Part shown: positions 59,984-64,000 of the stretch, one piece after another | How the letters are laid out: every line of letters starts with the position of its first letter | Position numbering within the stretch: the stretch's first letter is position 1 | Assembly (NCBI GenBank): GCA_004555205.1 | Contig: SFIY01000002.1 | Span: forward strand, 62,001-126,000 | Direction: 5' to 3' | From: Clostridiales bacterium | Lineage (GTDB): Bacteria; Bacillota; Clostridia; Oscillospirales; Oscillospiraceae | DNA: 64,000 nucleotides | Translations under genes and position numbers: made by a program | The notes under the pieces: generated by a model | Told to the model about the DNA's origin: nothing | What the model saw: only the letters and a program-made list of their open reading frames with translations | Database searches by the model: none

Positions 59984-60523
59984 ATGAAATTACGCACACT
60001 GACCTATACCGCGCTGTTTGCCGCCCTGACGGCGGCAGGCGCGTTTATCCGAATCCCGCTGGGCGTGTCCTCCGTCACCCTGCAGTTTTTGTTCACCGCC
60101 ATGGCCGGTGTGCTGCTGGGCGCCAAATACGGCGCGCTGTCCCAGGCGGTGTATGTGGCGCTGGGGCTGCTGGGCATTCCCATCTTCACCGCCGGCGGCG
60201 GCTTGAGCTATGTGCTGCAGCCCACCTTCGGCTTCCTGTTGGGGCTGATTCCGGCGGCATGGCTGATCGGCAAGCTGACGGAATCCCACGCCGCGCCATG
60301 GCGGATTGCCGCGGCCTGCGTGGCGGGGCTGGCGGCACTATATGTTGTGGGTCTGCCCTACATGGCGCTGATTTTGAACGGATATATGGGCAAGGGCATG
60401 GACATCTCCGCCATTTTATGGGCGGGCATGCTCCCGTTTTTGCCGGGAGATGCGCTGAAAATCGTCGTTACCGCCCTGCTCTGTCCGGTACTCCGCAAGC
60501 GTTTGGGCAAAACGCACGAATAG
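59984..60523 (+). CDS. bioY: Biotin transporter BioY
   Basis: A 179-residue membrane protein, substrate-binding S component of an ECF-type biotin importer. Family blocks: FAALTAAGAFIRIPLGVSSVTLQFLF near 11-36, GALSQAVYVALGLLGIPIF near 50-68 and GGGLSYVLQPTFGFLLG near 71-87. No bioMN genes are adjacent, so it probably shares a common energising module. The ATG at 59984 follows the operator directly and has no obvious ribosome site, so the leader is only about 25 nt. Confidence 0.95.
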   Translation: MKLRTLTYTALFAALTAAGAFIRIPLGVSSVTLQFLFTAMAGVLLGAKYGALSQAVYVALGLLGIPIFTAGGGLSYVLQPTFGFLLGLIPAAWLIGKLTESHAAPWRIAAACVAGLAALYVVGLPYMALILNGYMGKGMDISAILWAGMLPFLPGDALKIVVTALLCPVLRKRLGKTHE

Positions 60524-60562
60524 CAGGGGCGCCTTTTGTCGAATGATTGGAAAAACTGTGCA

Positions 60563-60591
60563 TTGCAATTTGCCCCGGCGGTTCGTATAAT
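60563..60591 (+). promoter_or_regulatory. Promoter of the leader peptide-uraA unit
   Basis: TTGCAA (60563-60568), 17 bp, TATAAT (60586-60591). Confidence 0.8.
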
Positions 60592-60623
60592 AAACAAGAA
60601 AATTCTGAGGGAGGTACACAGTC

Positions 60624-60692
60624 ATGAAGGTATGTGTTGTAAGCAAAGCTGCTTTGGCTGATTGCTCCCGTGTTTCCGTTTTCGTTTTTTAA
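60624..60692 (+). CDS. 22-codon leader peptide upstream of uraA
   Basis: A short frame starting ATGAAGGTATGT with the strong ribosome site GAGGGAGGT, encoding MKVCVVSKAALADCSRVSVF-VF. Its last codons are T-rich (GTTTCCGTTTTCGTTTTTTAA), and its TAA stop overlaps the first two bases of a terminator hairpin. This is the layout of the E. coli pyrBI leader, where UTP-dependent pausing of RNA polymerase in a U-rich stretch lets the ribosome catch up and block the terminator. Regulation by this means is inferred. Confidence 0.72.
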   Translation: MKVCVVSKAALADCSRVSVFVF

Positions 60693-60719
60693 CCGGTATT
60701 GTTACCGGTTATTTTTTTT
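60691..60719 (+). terminator. Attenuator terminator between leader peptide and uraA
   Basis: AACCGGTA-TTGT-TACCGGTT followed by A and eight T residues. It lies upstream of uraA on the same strand and includes the leader stop codon, so it must be bypassed for the permease to be transcribed. Confidence 0.88.
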
Positions 60720-60775
60720 GCCCGTTTGTTCAAATTTTTTACATAAGGAAAAAAGAAGAAAGAGAGGAACTTGTC

Positions 60776-62119
60776 ATGAAGAAGAAACACAACCTCGGTC
60801 AAGAAGCCATCTACGACGCCCGCACGCTGGGCACGCCGCGTATGCTGGTGCTGGGCCTGCAGCATCTGTTCGCCATGTTCGGCGCCACGGTGCTGGTCCC
60901 CATCCTGGTCTCCGGCTACGGCCTGCCTCTGTCCATCCAGACCACATTGCTGATGGCGGGTCTGGGCACCCTGATTTTCCACGTCTGCACCAAGTTCAAG
61001 GTCCCCGCCTTCCTGGGCTCCAGCTTTGCTTATCTGGGCGGCTTTGAAGCGGTGGCCAATCTGGACGCCGGCAAGTACGCCGCCATGAGCGGCGAGGAAA
61101 AGCTGGCCTACGCACTGGGCGGCATCGTGGTGGCAGGTCTTTTGTATCTGGTTCTGGCGCTCCTCTTTAAGCTCATCGGCGCCAAGAAGGTCATGCGCTA
61201 CTTCCCCCCCATCGTCACCGGCCCCATGATTATCATGATCGGTCTGAATCTGGCAGGCACGGCCATCAGCAACGCCGCCACCTGCTGGTGGCTGGCAATC
61301 GTGGCCATGGTCATCATCGTGGTCGCCAACATCTGGGGCAAGGGCATGGTCAAGATCATCCCCATCCTGCTGGGTGTGGTGGGCGCCTACATCGTGGCGC
61401 TGATCGCCGGCAAGGTGGACTTCTCCGCCGTCCATACCGCCGACTTCGTGGGTCTGCAGAAATTCGTCTTTGCCAAGTTTGACCTGACCTCCATTCTGGT
61501 CATGGCGCCCATCGCCATCGCCGCCATGATGGAGCACATCGGCGATGTGTCCGCCATCTCCTCCACCACCGGCAAGAACTTCATCGAGGATCCCGGCCTG
61601 CACCGCACCCTGGTGGGCGACGGTCTGGCCACTGCCATCGCCGGCTTCTTCGGCGGCCCCGCCAACACCACCTACGGCGAGAACACCGGTGTTCTGGCAC
61701 TGAGCCGCGTGTACGATCCCCGTGTCATCCGTCTGGCCGCCATCTACGCCATCATTCTCAGCTTCTCCCCCAAGTTTGACGCGCTGGTCAACTCCATCCC
61801 CACCGCCATCGTGGGCGGCGTCAGCTTCATCCTCTACGGTATGATCTCCGCCGTGGGCGTGCGTAACGTGGTGGAGAACAAGGTCGACCTGACCAAGTCC
61901 CGCAACCTGATTATCGCCGCGGTGATGTTCGTCAGCGGTCTGGGCTTCAACGCGGTGGGCGGCATCACCTTCACCGTGGGCAACGCCGCCATCACGCTGA
62001 CCGGTCTGGCCATCGCCGCTCTGGCAGGCGTCATTCTCAACGCCATCCTGCCCGGCAACGACTACGAGTTCGGCTCCTCCGTGGCCGGCGACAAGTCCGC
62101 CGACCTGGGCAGCTACTAA
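60776..62119 (+). CDS. uraA: Uracil permease/uracil-xanthine permease
   Basis: A 447-residue nucleobase-cation symporter (NCS2) with 14 predicted segments. Characteristic blocks: LGLQHLFAMFGATVLVPIL near 27-45, GSSFAYLGGFEAVAN near 80-94, AIAAMMEHIGDVSAIS near 246-261 (with the uracil-binding Glu) and GGPANTTYGENTGVLALS near 295-312 (TxxENxG). The start at 60776 has AGAGGAAC upstream; in-frame codons before it run through the terminator. Control by the preceding attenuator would fit uptake regulated by pyrimidine supply. Confidence 0.95.
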   Translation: MKKKHNLGQEAIYDARTLGTPRMLVLGLQHLFAMFGATVLVPILVSGYGLPLSIQTTLLMAGLGTLIFHVCTKFKVPAFLGSSFAYLGGFEAVANLDAGKYAAMSGEEKLAYALGGIVVAGLLYLVLALLFKLIGAKKVMRYFPPIVTGPMIIMIGLNLAGTAISNAATCWWLAIVAMVIIVVANIWGKGMVKIIPILLGVVGAYIVALIAGKVDFSAVHTADFVGLQKFVFAKFDLTSILVMAPIAIAAMMEHIGDVSAISSTTGKNFIEDPGLHRTLVGDGLATAIAGFFGGPANTTYGENTGVLALSRVYDPRVIRLAAIYAIILSFSPKFDALVNSIPTAIVGGVSFILYGMISAVGVRNVVENKVDLTKSRNLIIAAVMFVSGLGFNAVGGITFTVGNAAITLTGLAIAALAGVILNAILPGNDYEFGSSVAGDKSADLGSY

Positions 62120-62175
62120 GCGACACACGGTAAAGCAAGCGCTCCCCAAGGAGAGCGCGGTATCCGTAAAACAGC

Positions 62176-62215
62176 ACATCCTCCGCATGATTCCATCATG
62201 CGGAGGATGTTTTTT
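62176..62215 (+). terminator. Terminator after uraA
   Basis: A 16-bp perfect stem (ACATCCTCCGCATGAT and its complement) with a 3-nt loop and T run. A weaker hairpin, GCGCTC / GAGCGC, lies before it at 62139-62158. Confidence 0.9.
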
Positions 62216-62235
62216 CTGCAGCGTACCAAGCCCGC

Positions 62236-63111
62236 TTACACAGGCTGAATGGGCAGCAGCTCGATATAGCCCCTCTTCCCGATCGGTTCAAGCTGTATTT
62301 TGGGATTCCGGTGATCCCATTCATAGCCTATGACGGCCGGGTCGTACTTTTTCTCTGCCTCCCAGATGTCCGAGATGGCCTGTTCAAAATCCTCTTCGGC
62401 AAAGGGCTCTCCCTGGAACATCAGGTATTTGGCCGCAGGAAGCGAGATGACATCAAAGCCCTCCGGCACGGGACCTGCATAATTTTCCTCCACTTCCACG
62501 CCTTGGACATAGGTGCTTGTGCCCGGCATAACATATTCTTTCGGAAGCCACAGGCAGACCGGCTCACCGCAAAGGGACTTCATGCTGGTAAGGATCCCCC
62601 ACACATCACAGCCGACCTCCTGACAGTAGGACCAATACTCCGTCGCGGCCATCCCCCGTTTGATGACGGCCTTTCTTGCCGGCTTCTCCACCACCTGTAA
62701 AAACACATGATTGCTTGCCATTTTTTCCGTTCTCCTTTTCAAAAATCTGAATTTGACGCCGTAGGGCGTAAACAGAGGGATGGGAACAGTATGATTCTCG
62801 TACTCCATGGGATTACAGCCGTATTCATTGAAAAACGCCCGCTGGAACCCGTCAACGCTCTCAAATCCCGAATCCATGGCAGTATCGATGATTCTGGGCT
62901 TTTCATCCCGCAGCCGCAGCGCGGAGTAGCGCAGCCGCAGCTTACGGATATAGTGGGCCGGCGAAATGCCCACATACTGCACAAACAGCCGCCTTGCGTG
63001 CCACGGAGAATAGCCGGCTTCTCCGGCCAGCGCCGCCATGTCGATTTTTTCCCGGATGTGTTTTTCAATATAGTCCTGCATCCGCTGGACCGCTTCTACC
63101 TGTTCGTTCAT
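62236..63111 (-). CDS. AraC-family regulator with GyrI-like effector domain
   Basis: A 291-residue protein. The start at 63111 (MNEQVEAVQRM, GTGAGGGG upstream) was chosen because longer forms lack a ribosome site. Residues 1-105 hold two AraC helix-turn-helix units (IDMAALAGEAGYSPWHARRLF and DTAMDSGFESVDGFQRAFFNEYGCNP). Residues 130-290 form a GyrI-like (Rob/BmrR effector-binding) domain that binds lipophilic or cationic drugs in characterised members. This architecture often activates efflux or stress genes. No target gene is adjacent. Confidence 0.9.
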   Translation of the reverse strand: MNEQVEAVQRMQDYIEKHIREKIDMAALAGEAGYSPWHARRLFVQYVGISPAHYIRKLRLRYSALRLRDEKPRIIDTAMDSGFESVDGFQRAFFNEYGCNPMEYENHTVPIPLFTPYGVKFRFLKRRTEKMASNHVFLQVVEKPARKAVIKRGMAATEYWSYCQEVGCDVWGILTSMKSLCGEPVCLWLPKEYVMPGTSTYVQGVEVEENYAGPVPEGFDVISLPAAKYLMFQGEPFAEEDFEQAISDIWEAEKKYDPAVIGYEWDHRNPKIQLEPIGKRGYIELLPIQPV

Positions 63112-63408
63112 CCCCTCACCCCCCTGCACACAGATCTTACTATAGGCGGAGAAATATCTCTCGACTTTTTTTGCCATGATAAACCCTGCTTTATCTTTCT
63201 CTTTTTCAGGGCGAATTATATCACACATACCATGAACGCACAAGTTTTCCGCCTCTGTCCGCACGATGAGCAGAGGTCGTTTTTATCGGCAAACCACGCC
63301 CGTAAAAACGATTACTTTTTATGCGTCAACCCCCGTTTACTTTGGTTATTTAAACTGCAAATCGGTATATTTCACAAAGAATTGTTAAAGAATTGTCACA
63401 ATATATAA

Positions 63409-63437
63409 TTGACACAACTTTCACAAACCCGTATAAT
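63409..63437 (+). promoter_or_regulatory. Consensus promoter of the dehydratase activase gene
   Basis: TTGACA (63409-63414), 17 bp, TATAAT (63432-63437): a full match to the sigma-A consensus. Upstream, AAAGAATTGT occurs twice within 25 bp (63376-63397). Confidence 0.88.
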
Positions 63438-63447
63438 AGGAATAGCA

Positions 63448-63464
63448 AACTGGTAAGACCAGTT
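63448..63464. promoter_or_regulatory. FadR/GntR-type operator AACTGGT-AAG-ACCAGTT
   Basis: A perfect 7-bp inverted repeat with a 3-bp centre, just after the predicted transcription start. It fits the TNGTNNNACNA pattern of FadR-subfamily GntR regulators and is very close to the E. coli FadR site. The regulator gene is not in the window. Confidence 0.7.
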
Positions 63465-63494
63465 CCACCGTCATTTGACAGAAAGGAATATGCC

Positions 63495-64000
63495 ATGTAT
63501 ACGCTGGGCATTGATATAGGCTCTACTACTTCCAAGTGTGTGATTTTACAGGACGGGGAAAAGCTGATCGCCAAAAGCCTGCAGTTGGGCGGCCTGGGGA
63601 CGGAAGGTCCGGAGGACGCCCTTGCGCAGCTCTGGCGCGGCAGCGGTTTGCGCCGCGAGGACATGGCCCGTGTGATTGTCACCGGCTACGGCCGCAACAA
63701 CTTTGAGGGGGCCGACGGTGAGGTCAGCGAGCTGACCTGCCATGCGCTGGGCGGACGGTTCGTGTTTCCCGACCTGCGGACGGTCATCGACATCGGCGGG
63801 CAGGACGCCAAGATCATTTCCCTGACCGCGGACGGCCGCATGAGCAACTTCATCATGAACGACAAATGCGCCGCCGGTACAGGCCGGTTTCTGGAGGTCA
63901 TGGCCAACATCCTGCGGCTGGATATTGACGAGCTGGGCGAGATCGCCGCACAGAGCGACGCGCCTGCCGCCATCTCCAGCACCTGTACGGTGTTTGCCGA
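63495..64000 (+). CDS. Acyl-CoA dehydratase activase (BadF/BadG/HgdC family), partial
   Basis: The first 168 codons; the gene continues past the right edge. ATP-binding fold of the hexokinase/actin type: GIDIGSTTSKCVI near 5-17 and TVIDIGGQDAKII near 97-109. The cluster ligands are C125 in NDKCAAGTGRFLE and C164 in SSTCTVF, holding a 4Fe-4S cluster between two subunits in HgdC. Such activators use ATP to inject a low-potential electron into 2-hydroxyacyl-CoA dehydratases. Whether it is a short activator or the long fused CoA-activase form cannot be told here. Confidence 0.9.
   Translation, partial: MYTLGIDIGSTTSKCVILQDGEKLIAKSLQLGGLGTEGPEDALAQLWRGSGLRREDMARVIVTGYGRNNFEGADGEVSELTCHALGGRFVFPDLRTVIDIGGQDAKIISLTADGRMSNFIMNDKCAAGTGRFLEVMANILRLDIDELGEIAAQSDAPAAISSTCTVFA

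Noticed and set aside
60563..60776. PyrR-type antiterminator upstream of uraA
   Set aside because: No alternative antiterminator pairing and no recognisable PyrR-binding loop; a translated leader explains the layout better.
63376..63400. Second Rex-like site (TTGTTAA near 63381)
   Set aside because: Only the left half matches; the right half reads TTGTCAC instead of TTAACAA.

Overview
The window looks like chromosome from a GC-rich, Gram-positive, spore-forming anaerobe of the Clostridia, most likely an Oscillospirales gut bacterium. Support: a small acid-soluble spore protein, a GerMN lipoprotein, teichoic-acid-type wall genes, a glgB-glgC-glgD-glgA-glgP glycogen operon, a proton/sodium-pumping [NiFe]-hydrogenase, NfnAB transhydrogenase and a 2-hydroxyacyl-CoA dehydratase activator. 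I saw no rRNA, tRNA, CRISPR array, prophage or insertion sequence.

Layout. (1) 1-12,560, minus strand: one operon hypF-hypC-hypD-hypE, NuoC-like, NiFe large subunit, hypA, seven Mrp-type membrane subunits, the MrpD-like pump, NuoH-like, NuoB-like and NuoI-like (cut by the window edge). This is a Mbh-type group 4 hydrogenase with an Mrp module. Its promoter carries a near-perfect Rex (NADH/NAD+) operator. (2) 12,680-15,720, minus: Crp/Fnr regulator plus an ABC importer of unknown substrate, with a consensus promoter and a palindromic operator at the start site. (3) 15,738-28,625, minus: an apparent 11-gene surface-polymer operon: priming sugar transferase, TagGH-like exporter, TagF-like glycerophosphotransferase, nucleotidyltransferase, three ATP-grasp proteins, alanine dehydrogenase, a hypothetical protein and alanine racemase. 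(4) 28,876-31,383: spore protein, small uncharacterised proteins and a radical SAM enzyme. (5) 31,408-35,500, minus: nfnAB and an OppA-like lipoprotein. (6) 35,625-39,378: PAP2 protein, DEAD-box helicase and an atypical trigger factor. (7) 39,400-47,811, minus: glycogen operon. (8) 47,846-54,069: regulators, YihY, TrkA, a low-GC XRE gene, a pseudouridine synthase and a D,D-carboxypeptidase. (9) 54,354-57,391, plus: two-component system with a GerMN lipoprotein. (10) 57,395-64,000: chromate-type transporter pair, birA/bioY with a BirA operator, uraA behind a leader peptide and terminator, an AraC regulator, and the start of a dehydratase activase gene with a FadR-like operator.

How it works together. 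The Mbh hydrogenase (ferredoxin oxidation, H2 release, ion pumping) and NfnAB (ferredoxin/NADH to NADPH) are complementary outlets for fermentative reductant. The wall operon supplies its own alanine (pyruvate to L-Ala to D-Ala) next to three ligase-fold proteins, which suggests an amino-acid-decorated surface polymer. The most unusual signals are that operon with its tandem live/dead ATP-grasp proteins, and a pyrBI-like leader-peptide attenuator in front of uraA.
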